A stretch of 61,606 nucleotides of DNA from assembly GCA_022730295.1 (NCBI GenBank), contig DZCM01000001.1:65168-126773 (forward strand). The letters are read 5' to 3'. Source of the stretch: Rhodanobacter sp. Its GTDB lineage: Bacteria; Pseudomonadota; Gammaproteobacteria; Xanthomonadales; Rhodanobacteraceae. Under the pieces are notes generated by a model. The model made no database searches, had not been told where the DNA came from, and saw nothing but the letters and a program-made list of their open reading frames with translations. How positions within the stretch are numbered: the first letter of the stretch is position 1; the number at the start of each line of letters is the position of its first letter. Shown here piece by piece: positions 37,114-49,391 of this stretch. The translations under genes were made by a program, and so were the position numbers.

Positions 37114-38448
37114 ATGAAAACCGAAACCATCGTCGCCGTCGCCAGCCCGCCCGGGCGCGGCGGCGTCGGGATGGTTCGCGTTTCGGGTGATGCAGCACGC
37201 AGCATCGCCGCGCAGGTGTGCGGCATCGAGCCCACTCCGCGCCACGCGCATTTCGCGATCTTTCGCGCGGCCGATGGCAGTGCCCTCGAGCGCGGGCTGG
37301 TGCTGTATTTTCCGGCGCCGCATTCGTTTACCGGCGAAGACGTGCTGGAACTGCACGCGCACGGCAGCCCCGTGGTGCTGGACCGGCTGGTGCGGCGTAC
37401 CTGTGAGCTGGGCGCGCGGCTGGCACGCGCGGGAGAATTTTCCGAACGCGCGTTCTTGAATGGCAAGTTGGACCTGGCCCAGGCCGAAGCGGTCGCCGAC
37501 CTGATCGCGGCGCGCTCGGAAGCACAGGCCGACGCGGCGTTGCGCTCGCTCGACGGAGAATTCTCGCGACGCGTCGAGGCCCTCGTGCAGATGTTGGTGC
37601 GATTGCGCGTGGAGGTCGAGGCCGCCATCGATTTTGCCGAAGATGCCTCGGAGGCTGCTTCAGCCGCAACCCTGCAACGCTTGTTCGCGGATGTCATTGC
37701 TGGCGTGGCCGCGTTACAGAACGCCGCCAGCCGCGGCGTGCGCCTGACCGATGGCCTGCATGTGGTGATCGCCGGTGCGCCCAACGTCGGCAAGTCGAGC
37801 TTGTTGAATGCGCTGGCAGGCAGCGCGCGCGCGATCGTGACGGATATCCCCGGCACCACGCGCGACGTGCTGCGCGAGTCCATCGTGCTGGATGGCGTGG
37901 AGCTGACGCTCGCCGATACCGCAGGCTTGCGCGATGCCACCGATGCCGTCGAGGGCGAGGGCATCCGGCGCGCGCGGGCGGAACTCGCGCGCGCGGAGCT
38001 GCTGCTGGTGGTGACGGATGACGCGCGCGGGCAATTCGATCCGGCCTGGCTTTCTGCCACGGCACGCGCCAAGCCCCGAATTCTCGTCGTGAACAAGATC
38101 GATCTTTCCGGAAGCCCGGCTGCACGCGAAGAGCACCACGGCAACGTCACCATCGCGTTGTCGGCACACACGGGCGAGGGTGTCGACCTGTTGCGCACCG
38201 AATTGCGACGGATCGCCTTGGGCGCCACGGGCGATGGCGCTTTCAGCGCGCGTGCCCGGCATGTGCAGGCGTTGCAACGCGCCGCCGCAGCGCTGGCAAC
38301 CGCACACAACGCACTGGGCGTGCACACGCCGGAGCTGATCGCCGAGGATCTGCGCGTCGCCCAGCGGGCGCTCGGAGAAATAACCGGTGAATTCAGCAGC
38401 GAGGACCTGCTGGGAGCGATCTTCGCGGGCTTCTGCATCGGCAAATGA
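37114..38448 (+). CDS. mnmE: tRNA modification GTPase MnmE
   Basis: A 444-residue dimeric GTPase that, with MnmG, modifies U34 of tRNAs. N-terminal tetrahydrofolate-binding domain, then G domain: G1 GAPNVGKSS, G3 DTAGLR, G4 NKIDL, and switch GTTRD. It ends with the required C-terminal FCIGK. It follows yidC by 19 bases and its stop overlaps a hairpin (38445-38465). mnmG is not in the window. Confidence 0.96.
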   Translation: MKTETIVAVASPPGRGGVGMVRVSGDAARSIAAQVCGIEPTPRHAHFAIFRAADGSALERGLVLYFPAPHSFTGEDVLELHAHGSPVVLDRLVRRTCELGARLARAGEFSERAFLNGKLDLAQAEAVADLIAARSEAQADAALRSLDGEFSRRVEALVQMLVRLRVEVEAAIDFAEDASEAASAATLQRLFADVIAGVAALQNAASRGVRLTDGLHVVIAGAPNVGKSSLLNALAGSARAIVTDIPGTTRDVLRESIVLDGVELTLADTAGLRDATDAVEGEGIRRARAELARAELLLVVTDDARGQFDPAWLSATARAKPRILVVNKIDLSGSPAAREEHHGNVTIALSAHTGEGVDLLRTELRRIALGATGDGAFSARARHVQALQRAAAALATAHNALGVHTPELIAEDLRVAQRALGEITGEFSSEDLLGAIFAGFCIGK

Positions 38449-38465
38449 AGGCAGGATGCCTTCAT
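38445..38465 (+). terminator. Hairpin overlapping the mnmE stop
   Basis: ATGAAGGCA, loop GGA, TGCCTTCAT (9-bp perfect stem) includes the mnmE TGA. No U-tract follows, so it is a weak terminator or an mRNA 3'-end stabiliser. Confidence 0.5.
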
Positions 38466-38500
38466 CCCGTGCAGGCCATGGATGGCCGATGACACGGGAT
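38464..38500. repeat. Nested palindrome with GGCCATGGATGGCC core
   Basis: Outer arms ATCCCGTG (38464-38471) and CACGGGAT (38493-38500) enclose GGCCAT-GG-ATGGCC (38474-38487). The core reads CATCCATGG on the other strand and recurs at 47731-47743 and 49008-49015, suggesting one dispersed palindrome family. Confidence 0.6.
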
Positions 38501-38562
38501 CCAGAAGCCGCGGGGTGGCTTCGAAAGTGCGACAGAGCATGCCGGCGAGGAGCTTGCTACTG

Positions 38563-38592
38563 TTGCTAGCGATCGCACGGCGCTGCTACAAT
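38563..38592 (+). promoter_or_regulatory. atp operon promoter
   Basis: -35 TTGCTA (38563-38568), 18-base spacer, -10 TACAAT (38587-38592), about 60 bases upstream of atpI. The rest of the 203-bp gap 38449-38651 holds only hairpins. Confidence 0.6.
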
Positions 38593-38651
38593 TCCAAAGC
38601 TAGAATGCAAGGTTTTGGGCGCACAGTAAGGTCGCGTCCGGGCGAGGCGAT

Positions 38652-39020
38652 GTGGACAACACCCTGACCGCCGGTAGACGGCTCGCATCTTGGGTGGTGC
38701 TGGCGCAAGTGGCGGCAGCGGTTGTCACGGGCTTGTTGTTCTGGACCGGGGGTGCAGCGCCGGCGGTTGCGGCGCTTGCGGGTGGCTTGGTGGTGGCGAT
38801 TGGCAATGCGCTGCTGGCGCTGCGGGTGTTTCGACCGCCGCTGGCGCGCGGCACGGTCACCATGCAGCGGTTCGCGTTCGGAACATTATTGAAGTGGTTG
38901 GTCGTACTGGGAGGATTGTTCCTGATCCTGGTGCGAATGCGGTTGCCGCTGGTGCCCACCCTGGTTGGCGCGGGTGTGGCCACGCTGGTCAACTGGTTGG
39001 CTTTGCGGTTTGATGTTTGA
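38652..39020 (+). CDS. atpI: ATP synthase assembly protein AtpI
   Basis: A 122-residue membrane protein with about four hydrophobic segments. It is in the position normally held by atpI, directly upstream of atpB, and helps c-ring assembly or ion supply. GTG start at 38652; an ATG two bases earlier is out of frame. AtpI sequences are poorly conserved, so the call rests mainly on topology and position. Confidence 0.8.
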   Translation: MDNTLTAGRRLASWVVLAQVAAAVVTGLLFWTGGAAPAVAALAGGLVVAIGNALLALRVFRPPLARGTVTMQRFAFGTLLKWLVVLGGLFLILVRMRLPLVPTLVGAGVATLVNWLALRFDV

Positions 39021-39046
39021 CTTCGGATTGGGCTGGATTCCACGGC

Positions 39047-40045
39047 ATGGCGACTGGCAAACCCATCGAGAGTGCGGAATACATCCTGCACCATCTGACG
39101 TATCTCCAGCTGGACTTGAAGTCCTGGAAGATCGTTGAGAACTCGCAAAACTTCTGGGTACTGAACATCGACTCGATGTTCTTCTCGATCCTGTTGGGTC
39201 TCCTGTTCATATTCCTGTTCTGGCCGGTCGCGCGCCGCGCCAAGAGCGGCGTGCCGGCGCGCTGGCAGAGTTTCGTCGAAATCAGCACCGAATTCTTCGA
39301 CCATCAGGTCAAGGACATCTTCCACAAGAAGTCGAGCTTCGTGGCGCCGATGGCGATGCTGTGCGGCTTCTGGATCCTGTTCATGAACTTGATGGACCTG
39401 CTGCCGGTGGATGCGCTGCCGGCCGCGGCGGGCGCCGTGGGCATCGGCCATCTGCGCGTACTGCCGACTTCCGATCCGGCGATCACGATGTCGATGTCGA
39501 TCGCGGTGTTCCTGCTCACCTTCTTCTACAGCTTCTACAACAAGGGCTTCAAGGGCTGCGCGACGGAAGCCTTGTTCCATCCGTTCGGCAAGTGGCTGTT
39601 TCCGGTCAACTTCGTTTTGAAAGTGGTCGAGGAGTTGTCCAAGCCCCTGAGCCTGGGCCTGCGACTGTTCGGCAACATGTACGCGGGCGAAGTGATCTTC
39701 ATCCTGCTCGCTTGCCTGACGCTTTCCTACAGCGCGCCGGTGCACTTGTCGGGTGTCGGCACCGCCGAATTCTTCATCTTCGCCGCGCTCGCGGTCGCCA
39801 CCGTCTTCCTGTTCGCCTATGGCCGCGGCAAGTGGTTGCGCGCGTGGATTCCATTGGGCCTGATGTTGGTGATCGCGATCGGCAGCGTCGGCGGCTTGCT
39901 GCCTGCGATCGGTGGCAGCACCTATTGGCAGATCCTGTTCGAAACCGGCTGGGGCATCTTCCACTGGCTGATCATCGGCCTGCAGGCTTACATCTTCATG
40001 GTGCTGACCGTCGGCTATCTGTCGATGGCCGCCGAGACCCATTGA
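39047..40045 (+). CDS. atpB: F0 ATP synthase subunit a with extra membrane segments
   Basis: A 332-residue proton channel subunit, compared with 271 in E. coli. The N-terminal part aligns closely (PIESAEYILHHLTYLQLDL; IDSMFFSILLGLLF). The essential Arg206 is in LSLGLRLFGNMYAGE, and the C-terminal QAYIFMVLTVGYLSMA is intact. Between residues 225 and 300 there are about 60 residues not found in E. coli, with two hydrophobic segments (AEFFIFAALAVATVFLFAYG and WIPLGLMLVIAIGSVGGLLP), placed in the loop between the two functional helices. The start at 39047 was chosen for homology. Confidence 0.95.
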   Translation: MATGKPIESAEYILHHLTYLQLDLKSWKIVENSQNFWVLNIDSMFFSILLGLLFIFLFWPVARRAKSGVPARWQSFVEISTEFFDHQVKDIFHKKSSFVAPMAMLCGFWILFMNLMDLLPVDALPAAAGAVGIGHLRVLPTSDPAITMSMSIAVFLLTFFYSFYNKGFKGCATEALFHPFGKWLFPVNFVLKVVEELSKPLSLGLRLFGNMYAGEVIFILLACLTLSYSAPVHLSGVGTAEFFIFAALAVATVFLFAYGRGKWLRAWIPLGLMLVIAIGSVGGLLPAIGGSTYWQILFETGWGIFHWLIIGLQAYIFMVLTVGYLSMAAETH

Positions 40046-40393
<348 letters not shown>

Positions 40394-40449
40394 ATACGAC
40401 GCAACGGACCCGCCGTTGAGTTTCCGATTCATCCGAGAGGAATGCGACC

Positions 40450-40920
40450 GTGAGCCTTAACGCCACGCTCATCGCCCAGATCATCGTCTTTTTGTTGCTG
40501 GTCTGGTTCACGATGAAATACATCTGGCCACCGATCGTCGCGGCCATGGACGAGCGCGCCAAGCGCATCGCCGAAGGCCTCGATGCTGCTGATCGTGCCC
40601 GCCGGGAATTGGCGGACGCCGACACGCACGCCGCCGAAGAAATGAAGAAGGCGCGTGCCGAAGCGGCCGTGATCATCGAGCGGGCCAACCAGCAGGCGGG
40701 TCAGATCGTCGACAAGGCGCGCACCGACGCCTTGCTGGAAGCGGCCAAGCAGAAGGCCACGGCCCAGGCCGACATCGAGAACATGGCGCACCGCGCCCGC
40801 GCCGAGTTGCGCGGACAGGTCGCCACGCTGGCGGTCGCCGGCGCCTCGAAGATCCTCGGTCGCGAAGTGAACGCCGAAACCCACAAGGCGCTGCTTGATG
40901 AACTGGTGTCCGGGATCTGA
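40450..40920 (+). CDS. atpF: F0 ATP synthase subunit b
   Basis: A 156-residue stalk subunit: one N-terminal membrane helix ([20 protein letters not shown]) and a long, Ala/Lys/Glu-rich coiled coil that dimerises. GTG start at 40450, preceded by GAGAGG. Length equals the E. coli protein. It ends 3 bases before atpH. Confidence 0.95.
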   Translation: MSLNATLIAQIIVFLLLVWFTMKYIWPPIVAAMDERAKRIAEGLDAADRARRELADADTHAAEEMKKARAEAAVIIERANQQAGQIVDKARTDALLEAAKQKATAQADIENMAHRARAELRGQVATLAVAGASKILGREVNAETHKALLDELVSGI

Positions 40921-40923
40921 CCG

Positions 40924-41457
40924 ATGAGTTCAACCCTCACCATCGCCCGTCCCTATGCCCGTGCCGCGTTCGAGTACGCGGTCGCGCACCAGGCCACGGC
41001 GGAGTGGTCCGGCAAGCTGGCGTTCGCGGCGGAGGCTTCGGCCGATCCACGCGCGGCCGCGTTGTTCGGCGACCCACGCGTTGAGCCACGTACGTTGGCG
41101 TCGTTGTTCGTCGCCGCCGGTGAGGTGGCGGATTCGCCGTTCAAGCACTTCGTCGAATTGCTGGCCGACAACCGCCGCCTGCGCGAGCTGCCGGAAATCG
41201 CGGCGCTGTTCGAGCAGCTGAAGCGCGATGCGGAAAACGTGCTGAAGGTGCGGGTGCGCAGCGCGGTACCGCTCGACGACGCAGAAACGGCGCGACTGGT
41301 GGCGGCGCTGAAGCGGCGCTTCTCCAGCGACATCGAACTGGAACGCACGCTCGATCCGTCCGTGCTCGGCGGCGCGGTGATCGATGCCGGTGAGCAGGTG
41401 ATCGACGGTTCGCTCAAGAGCCGGCTGGCCAAACTTGAATCCGCGTTGACGCAATAA
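40924..41457 (+). CDS. atpH: ATP synthase subunit delta
   Basis: A 177-residue F1 peripheral-stalk subunit (E. coli 177). It begins [17 protein letters not shown] and ends with the conserved [24 protein letters not shown], the signature of OSCP/delta. It links the b stalk to the F1 head. A 125-bp gap, longer than usual, separates it from atpA and contains a (C)CGGTCCCGG-type direct repeat at 41495-41523. Confidence 0.95.
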   Translation: MSSTLTIARPYARAAFEYAVAHQATAEWSGKLAFAAEASADPRAAALFGDPRVEPRTLASLFVAAGEVADSPFKHFVELLADNRRLRELPEIAALFEQLKRDAENVLKVRVRSAVPLDDAETARLVAALKRRFSSDIELERTLDPSVLGGAVIDAGEQVIDGSLKSRLAKLESALTQ

Positions 41458-41582
41458 GTCCAACAACATACCCATTTTGGCAGCACCAGAATTGCCGGTC
41501 CCGGGCCCCCGGTCCCGGATCCCGCAAGCAACACGCAGCTCTGAAGGTGGCCGACCCGTCACCCAACAGGAAACCAAAAACC

Positions 41583-43130
<1,548 letters not shown>

Positions 43131-43137
43131 CCGCGGT

Positions 43138-43185
43138 GTAGGAGCGGCGAAAGTCGCGACACGTCGGGCCTTCCGGCCCTCCTAC
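43138..43185. repeat. Intergenic GTAGGAG/CTCCTAC repeat in the atp operon
   Basis: GTAGGAG (43138-43144) and CTCCTAC (43179-43185) enclose CGGCGAAAGTCGCGAC (43145-43160) and a small GGGCCTTCCGGCCC-like hairpin. The GTAGGAGCGGCGAAAGTCGCG sequence resembles a repeat common between genes of Xanthomonadaceae and pseudomonads (from memory). Confidence 0.7.
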
Positions 43186-43201
43186 CAGCACAGGAATCGA
43201 C

Positions 43202-44122
43202 ATGGCAGGCGCAAGAGAAATCCGCACCAAAATCAAGAGCGTCGGAAATACCCGCAAGGTGACCAGCGCGCTGCAAATGGTGTCTGCGTCGAAGATCCGG
43301 CGCGCGCAGGAACTGATGGGTTCCTCGCGGCCGTATGCGCAGCGCATGCGCAACGTGGTCGCGCACATCGCGCAAGCCACGCCGGATTACCAGCACCCCG
43401 CGCTCAAGGAGCGTGAGGTCAAACGCGTTTGCTATTTGGTGGTGTCGACAGATCGGGGCTTGTGCGGTGGCTTGAACGCCAACCTGTTCCGCAAGGTGCT
43501 GGCTGATATCCACGGCTGGCAGCAGAAAGGTGTCGGCGTCGAGATCATCGCGATCGGCCAGAAAGCGGCGCAATTCTTCCGCCACGTCAAGGTCGACATG
43601 GTCGGCACGGTCAGCCACCTCGGCGATCATCCGCGCCTGGAAAAACTGGTCGGCGTGATGAAGATCGCGGATGACAGCTTCATGCATGGCAAGATCGACC
43701 GTATCTATCTTTGCTACAACCAGTTCGTCAACACCATGATCCAGCGGGCCACGGTGGAGACGTTGATGCCGTTGCCGGCCATGGCCAAGGAAATCACCAG
43801 CGCCGCCGGCGACGAGTTGCACCCGGCCGCGAGCGAGGCGAAAGTCGAGCGCGCCACCAGTTGGGATTATTTGTACGAGCCGGAGGCCGAGCCGGTGATC
43901 CGGCACGTGTTGAACCGCTATTTCGAGGCGACGGTGTACCACGCCACGCTGGAGAATCTGGCCAGTGAACATGCGGCGCGGATGGTGGCCATGAAGGCTG
44001 CGTCCGACAACGCCAGCAAGGCCATCGAAACACTGACCTTGAGCTACAACAAGGCGCGCCAGTCGGCGATCACCCAGGAAATTTCCGAAATCGTGGGCGG
44101 CGCAGCAGCAGTAAGCGGCTGA
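43202..44122 (+). CDS. atpG: F1 ATP synthase subunit gamma
   Basis: A 306-residue central-stalk subunit (E. coli 287). N-terminal [27 protein letters not shown] and C-terminal [35 protein letters not shown] are the conserved coiled-coil termini that turn inside the alpha/beta ring; [10 protein letters not shown] is the other signature. About 20 residues longer in the middle than E. coli, including [10 protein letters not shown]. Repeats flank it on both sides. Confidence 0.96.
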   Translation: MAGAREIRTKIKSVGNTRKVTSALQMVSASKIRRAQELMGSSRPYAQRMRNVVAHIAQATPDYQHPALKEREVKRVCYLVVSTDRGLCGGLNANLFRKVLADIHGWQQKGVGVEIIAIGQKAAQFFRHVKVDMVGTVSHLGDHPRLEKLVGVMKIADDSFMHGKIDRIYLCYNQFVNTMIQRATVETLMPLPAMAKEITSAAGDELHPAASEAKVERATSWDYLYEPEAEPVIRHVLNRYFEATVYHATLENLASEHAARMVAMKAASDNASKAIETLTLSYNKARQSAITQEISEIVGGAAAVSG

Positions 44123-44133
44123 GTTCAGTTTTT

Positions 44134-44249
44134 CCTTCTCCCGCCGGGAGAAGGTGGCGCGCAGCGCCGGATGAGGGTCCGGACTCGCATTGCCACACCA
44201 TTGCAAAACCGAACCCTCACCCCTACCCCTCTCCCGGAGGGAGAGGGGT
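44134..44249. repeat. REP-doublet-like element between atpG and atpD
   Basis: Two hairpins in inverted relation. First: CCTTCTCCCG-C-CGGGAGAAGG (44134-44154) followed by TGGCGCGCAGCGCCGGATGA and GGGTCCGG. Second: CCGAACCCTCACCCC then ACCCCTCTCCC-GGA-GGGAGAGGGGT (44225-44249, 11-bp perfect stem). GATGAGGGTCCGG and CCGAACCCTCAcc are inverted relatives. This resembles a bacterial interspersed mosaic element and shares one arm with the repeat inside ubiB. Confidence 0.75.
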
Positions 44250-44263
44250 TCAATTCGAATTGA

Positions 44264-45721
<1,458 letters not shown>

Positions 45722-45731
45722 GCACGCGACC

Positions 45732-46154
45732 ATGACCACGATCCGTTGCGACATCGTCAGCGCCGAAGCCAAGATCTTCCAGGGCGAGGCGACCATGGTC
45801 ATCGCCAGCGGCGAATCGGGCGAGCTCGGCATCGCGCCACAACACGCGCCGCTGCTGACCAAGCTGCGTCCGGGCCAGGTCGAGGTGGTGAGCGAAGACG
45901 GCACGCGGCATTCGTACTACGTGTCGGGCGGCATCCTCGAAGTGCAACCTACCGCCGTCACCGTGCTGGCCGACACCGCCTTGCGCGCCGATGACATCGA
46001 CGTCGCCGCCGCCCAACGCGCCAAGGAAGAAGCCGAGCGCATCCTCGCCGACCGCAGCGATGCCAAGTCCGTCGCCGAGGCGCAGGAGCAATTGACCCAG
46101 GCACTGGCGCAGTTGCAGGCAATGGAGCGGCTGCGCCGCAACCTGCAGCACTGA
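45732..46154 (+). CDS. atpC: F1 ATP synthase subunit epsilon
   Basis: A 140-residue subunit (E. coli 139). N-terminal beta-sandwich ([32 protein letters not shown]) and C-terminal helical hairpin ([28 protein letters not shown]). It inhibits and couples the rotary motor. Last gene of the atp operon; a 128-bp gap then precedes glmU. Confidence 0.95.
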   Translation: MTTIRCDIVSAEAKIFQGEATMVIASGESGELGIAPQHAPLLTKLRPGQVEVVSEDGTRHSYYVSGGILEVQPTAVTVLADTALRADDIDVAAAQRAKEEAERILADRSDAKSVAEAQEQLTQALAQLQAMERLRRNLQH

Positions 46155-46282
46155 GCGTAGATCGCTGCAGGAACGTTTCAGCACGCTGCATGGCGTGAAC
46201 CGCGCGCCGCGCGCGTGACCGGCCGCACTTGCCGACGGCTGCCGAATGCGCCATTGTTTCCCGCTTTCCCGGAGTTCGTGCC

Positions 46283-47659
46283 ATGGCCGACCCCCTGCAC
46301 GTGATCGTCCTCGCCGCGGGCGAGGGCAAGCGCATGAAATCGCGGTTGCCGAAAGTGCTGCTGCCGCTGGCCGGCAAGCCGATGCTGGCGCACGTTCTGG
46401 AAACCGCGCGCGGCCTGCGGCCGGCCGGCCTGCACGTGGTCTACGGGCATCGTGGCGAACAGGTGCGTGCTGCGTTTGCGCTGGATGCCGACATCCATTG
46501 GGTGCATCAATCCGAGCAGCGCGGCACCGGCCACGCGGTGCGCCTGGCCATGCACGACATCCCCGAACCCGCGCGTGTGCTGGTGTTGTACGGCGACATG
46601 CCGTTGTTGCGCGTGCAAACCCTGGTCGAACTGGTGGAGACCCACGCCGACCTTGCAGTTCTGGCAGCCGAGCTTGCCGACCCGGCTGGATATGCGCGGG
46701 TGCTGCGCGACGGCCTCGGGCGGGTGCGTGCGGTCATCGCCGACAGTGACCTGGACGAATCGCAAAACGAGTTGGGCGTCACCAACACCGGCGTCACCTA
46801 CGGTGAATCCCCGCCGTTTCGGGACTGGGTCGAACGGCTGACACCCGACGTCCGCCACGGTGAACTCAACCTCGCTGGCGTGTTCGAGCTTGCCGCGGAA
46901 GACGGCATCCCCGCTGACGTAGTGATGACAACCGATACGATGGAGGCCTTTGGCGTCAACGATGCCACCCAGCTCGCGGAGCTTGGCACCTACCTGCGCC
47001 AACGCGACGCGCGGCGGTTGATGCTGGAAGGTGTGCGGATCGCCGATCCCGCGCGTTTCGACTTGCGTGGGCACTTCAGCCACGGCCGCGACGTCGAGTT
47101 CGACGTCGACGTAATCCTTGAAGGCGGGGTGACATTGGGCGATGGCGTGAAAATCGGTCCGTTTTGCCGCCTGCGAGACGTCAACCTTGCGGCTGGCAGC
47201 GAGGTGCTGGCGCATTGCGACCTCGAAGGCGTGACCAGTTTCGGCGCCTGCACGATCGGGCCGTTTGCGCGCTTGCGCCCCGGCACGGAACTGGCAGCCG
47301 GCACGCACATCGGCAACTTCGTCGAAACCAAGAAGGCCCGCCTTGGCGAGGGCAGCAAGGCCAACCATTTGACCTATCTCGGCGATGCCAGGGTCGGCGC
47401 CGGTGTCAACATCGGCGCCGGCACCATCACCTGCAATTACGATGGCGTCAGCAAACACATCACCGAAATCGGCGACGGTGCCTTCATCGGTTCGAATTCT
47501 TCGCTGGTGGCGCCGGTGCGCGTGGGCAATCACGCAACCATCGGCGCCGGCTCGACGATCACCGCCGACGCTCCGGCCGACAAGTTGACGATTGCGCGCG
47601 GCAAGCAAGCCACCGTCAAGGGCTGGCAGCGGTCATCGAAGGACGACGTACACAAGTAG
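46283..47659 (+). CDS. glmU: Bifunctional GlmU (GlcNAc-1-P uridyltransferase/acetyltransferase)
   Basis: A 458-residue enzyme making UDP-GlcNAc for peptidoglycan and lipopolysaccharide. Nucleotidyltransferase motif VIVLAAGEGKRMKSRLPK at residues 7-24; C-terminal left-handed beta-helix of hexapeptide repeats from about residue 250 (GDARVGAGVNIGAGTITCN, GDGAFIGSNSSLVAPVRVG) carries acetyltransferase activity with its catalytic His region LGEGSKANHLTYLGD. Start ATG 46283. In Xanthomonas relatives glmU likewise follows atpC. Confidence 0.97.
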   Translation: MADPLHVIVLAAGEGKRMKSRLPKVLLPLAGKPMLAHVLETARGLRPAGLHVVYGHRGEQVRAAFALDADIHWVHQSEQRGTGHAVRLAMHDIPEPARVLVLYGDMPLLRVQTLVELVETHADLAVLAAELADPAGYARVLRDGLGRVRAVIADSDLDESQNELGVTNTGVTYGESPPFRDWVERLTPDVRHGELNLAGVFELAAEDGIPADVVMTTDTMEAFGVNDATQLAELGTYLRQRDARRLMLEGVRIADPARFDLRGHFSHGRDVEFDVDVILEGGVTLGDGVKIGPFCRLRDVNLAAGSEVLAHCDLEGVTSFGACTIGPFARLRPGTELAAGTHIGNFVETKKARLGEGSKANHLTYLGDARVGAGVNIGAGTITCNYDGVSKHITEIGDGAFIGSNSSLVAPVRVGNHATIGAGSTITADAPADKLTIARGKQATVKGWQRSSKDDVHK

Positions 47660-47719
47660 CGCGTTTTGCGGGCGTTATGGAACAAGACACGTGGTCCAGG
47701 TTCGCGCGCGGACTTCGGG

Positions 47720-47755
47720 GTTCGCCGACGGCCCATCCATGGGCCATCGGCGAAC
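47720..47755. repeat. 36-bp near-perfect palindrome
   Basis: GTTCGCCGACGGCCCAT (47720-47736), loop CC, ATGGGCCATCGGCGAAC (47739-47755): 17-bp arms with one mismatch. Shares the GGCCATCCATGG-like core with the mnmE-atpI element. It lies in the 374-bp gap 47660-48033, which I judge to contain no gene. Confidence 0.65.
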
Positions 47756-47905
47756 TGGCGCGCATGGTGCGCGCTGTAGCTGCGAAGACCCATGTTCGAG
47801 CACACGGACGTGCGAGTTCGCGCCGGCGCGCGCGAGGCAAACGGCAAGGGCAGTCGAGCGAACACGCTGTTCGTTCGACCTCCGCCACAGGCGCAATGGT
47901 TTTTG

Positions 47906-47933
47906 GCTACTTTTTGCCGTAACAAAAAGCAGC
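47906..47933. repeat. Stem-loop in the glmU-xanB2 gap
   Basis: GCTACTTTTTG and CAAAAAGCAGC, 11-bp arms with one mismatch around 6 bases. It may act as a bidirectional terminator between the convergent glmU and xanB2 genes. Confidence 0.5.
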
Positions 47934-48033
47934 CCGCTCGCCGCCGAGGCGAGTGGAACACATGCAGGAACGTCACGGGGACAGCAAGGCCGCCGTCGCG
48001 TTCAAGACCAACCTCGTGGCAAGTCGCATGACT

Positions 48034-48999
48034 TCAGGACGCAAACCGCCAGCCGTCGATCTCGACCAGCAATTCGCTGCGGCAGATGTCGCCGTGCAGC
48101 AGGATCCGCGGCACGGCGGGATCAAGGTGGCGCGCCAGCGCAGCGTGCACGACGCCTGCATCCTCGGCATGCCGCACATACACCTTGAGTGGCGAGCGTG
48201 CGTCGAACGGCGGCAGCCTGGCGCCATCCAGCAGCGAGCGCAGGTTGGCAAAAACCTCATCGGCCTGGGCCGCGACATCATCGTGATGATGCGAGGCGTG
48301 ACCCACGACCGCGGCGGTACCGGAGATCGCCAGGGAGCCATCGGGCAGGCGCATCGCCCGCGCGAAACTGGGTGCGGTGGGTCCGTAGCGGCGCGGGTAT
48401 TGCCAGGCGCTCACCTGGCGCGGGTTCTCCAGTGCGTGGCCAGGCCGGATGGCGCTGAGCGCGTAGACCTGCAGCAGACCGTGCGGGCCGCGGTGACCGA
48501 TCGCAGTCGCCGCCGGGTAGTCATTGACGCCGTGTGCGAGCAGCGCGCGTGCGCGTCCGTTGCAGAACAAGCGGTAACGTTCCTGGTCCGCGGCGCCCTC
48601 GTTGATCGCATCAAGGTAGTTCCAGATTCGATGCAGATGATGTTCGGGAGCTGACCCAATATGCGCCAACAACGATCGGTAAATCGCTTCGCTGGCTGCC
48701 TCAATTCCGCCTTGTGCGGGTTCGGCAACCTCCACCACCGTCAGTCGCCAACCGCCACCGGCGGACCAGCGCAACGCACCGTCGTGGCCGGAATCGACGG
48801 CGGCGGCGACCGACCAGCATTCGTGTGGCACGGTAGCGCCGAGCCCGGCCAGAGGGATCCGGACGTGCCGCGGATCGACCGCCAGCGGCGCATCGCCACC
48901 GAAGTCAAAAACGGCTAGCACGCCCACACGCTCCAGCAGTTCGGCCGGCCCGGATGCGACGTAGGCAACGTCGAGAGCGGCGACCTTGCGGGCCATCAT
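48034..48999 (-). CDS. xanB2: Chorismatase/3-hydroxybenzoate synthase (XanB2 family)
   Basis: A 321-residue member of the chorismatase family (FkbO/Hyg5/XanB2). Conserved features visible: RIWNYLDAINEG then QERYRLFCNGRARAL, ISGTAAVVGHASHHHDD, and the C-terminal VYVRH / LLHGDICRSELLVEIDG region. In Xanthomonas, XanB2 splits chorismate into 3- and 4-hydroxybenzoate for xanthomonadin pigment and ubiquinone. It is divergent from an acyl carrier protein gene (gap 117 bp), which supports the pigment link. Start ATGATG at 48999-48994. No ubiC was seen here, so this enzyme may provide 4-hydroxybenzoate for CoQ. Confidence 0.85.
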   Translation of the reverse strand: MMARKVAALDVAYVASGPAELLERVGVLAVFDFGGDAPLAVDPRHVRIPLAGLGATVPHECWSVAAAVDSGHDGALRWSAGGGWRLTVVEVAEPAQGGIEAASEAIYRSLLAHIGSAPEHHLHRIWNYLDAINEGAADQERYRLFCNGRARALLAHGVNDYPAATAIGHRGPHGLLQVYALSAIRPGHALENPRQVSAWQYPRRYGPTAPSFARAMRLPDGSLAISGTAAVVGHASHHHDDVAAQADEVFANLRSLLDGARLPPFDARSPLKVYVRHAEDAGVVHAALARHLDPAVPRILLHGDICRSELLVEIDGWRFAS

Positions 49000-49115
49000 G
49001 CGGCACCATCCATGGGCTGTCGAAACGTGGGTCCGTGCATCAGTCCGGCGTCGCGGCTGAAACCCGCCATGTTACACTACGCGATTGATTCCGTGAGATT
49101 TTGGGGCCAAGGAGC

Positions 49116-49385
49116 ATGTCCGAACAAACACCTGCGGAGCAGGAACTGGCCAGGCTGATCGTCGAGAATCTCAACCTCGAACACGTCGAGCCGTCCAGTA
49201 TCGACCCGGACGCCCCGCTGTTCGGCGGCGAGCTTGGCCTTGATTCAATCGACGCGCTGGAACTGGCGCTGGCGGTGTCCAAGCGCTACGGAATCCAGTT
49301 GCGTTCCGACAACCCCGACAATCGCCGGGTGTTCGGCTCCCTGCGCGCACTGGCGCAGCACATCGAAGCCAACACTGCGGCCTGA
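49116..49385 (+). CDS. Acyl carrier protein, XanC-like
   Basis: An 89-residue four-helix carrier. The attachment Ser44 lies in LGLDSIDALELA, with acidic helix II as usual. Its position next to a XanB2-type gene resembles the aryl-polyene/xanthomonadin cluster, which uses a dedicated carrier (XanC). ATG at 49116 has AAGGAG just one base upstream, too close for normal initiation; a TTG at 49101 would give better spacing to nothing obvious, so the start is unsettled. It likely needs the phosphopantetheinyl transferase at 22602. Confidence 0.85.
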   Translation: MSEQTPAEQELARLIVENLNLEHVEPSSIDPDAPLFGGELGLDSIDALELALAVSKRYGIQLRSDNPDNRRVFGSLRALAQHIEANTAA

Positions 49386-49391
49386 ACCCCG

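Noticed and set aside
47660-48033. Short frames of 60-90 residues between glmU and xanB2
   Set aside because: They are arginine-rich frames across palindromes and repeats, without a ribosome site or family match.
49101-49115. TTG start for the acyl carrier protein
   Set aside because: It would add five residues not typical of carriers; the ATG at 49116 was preferred, although its ribosome site is too close.
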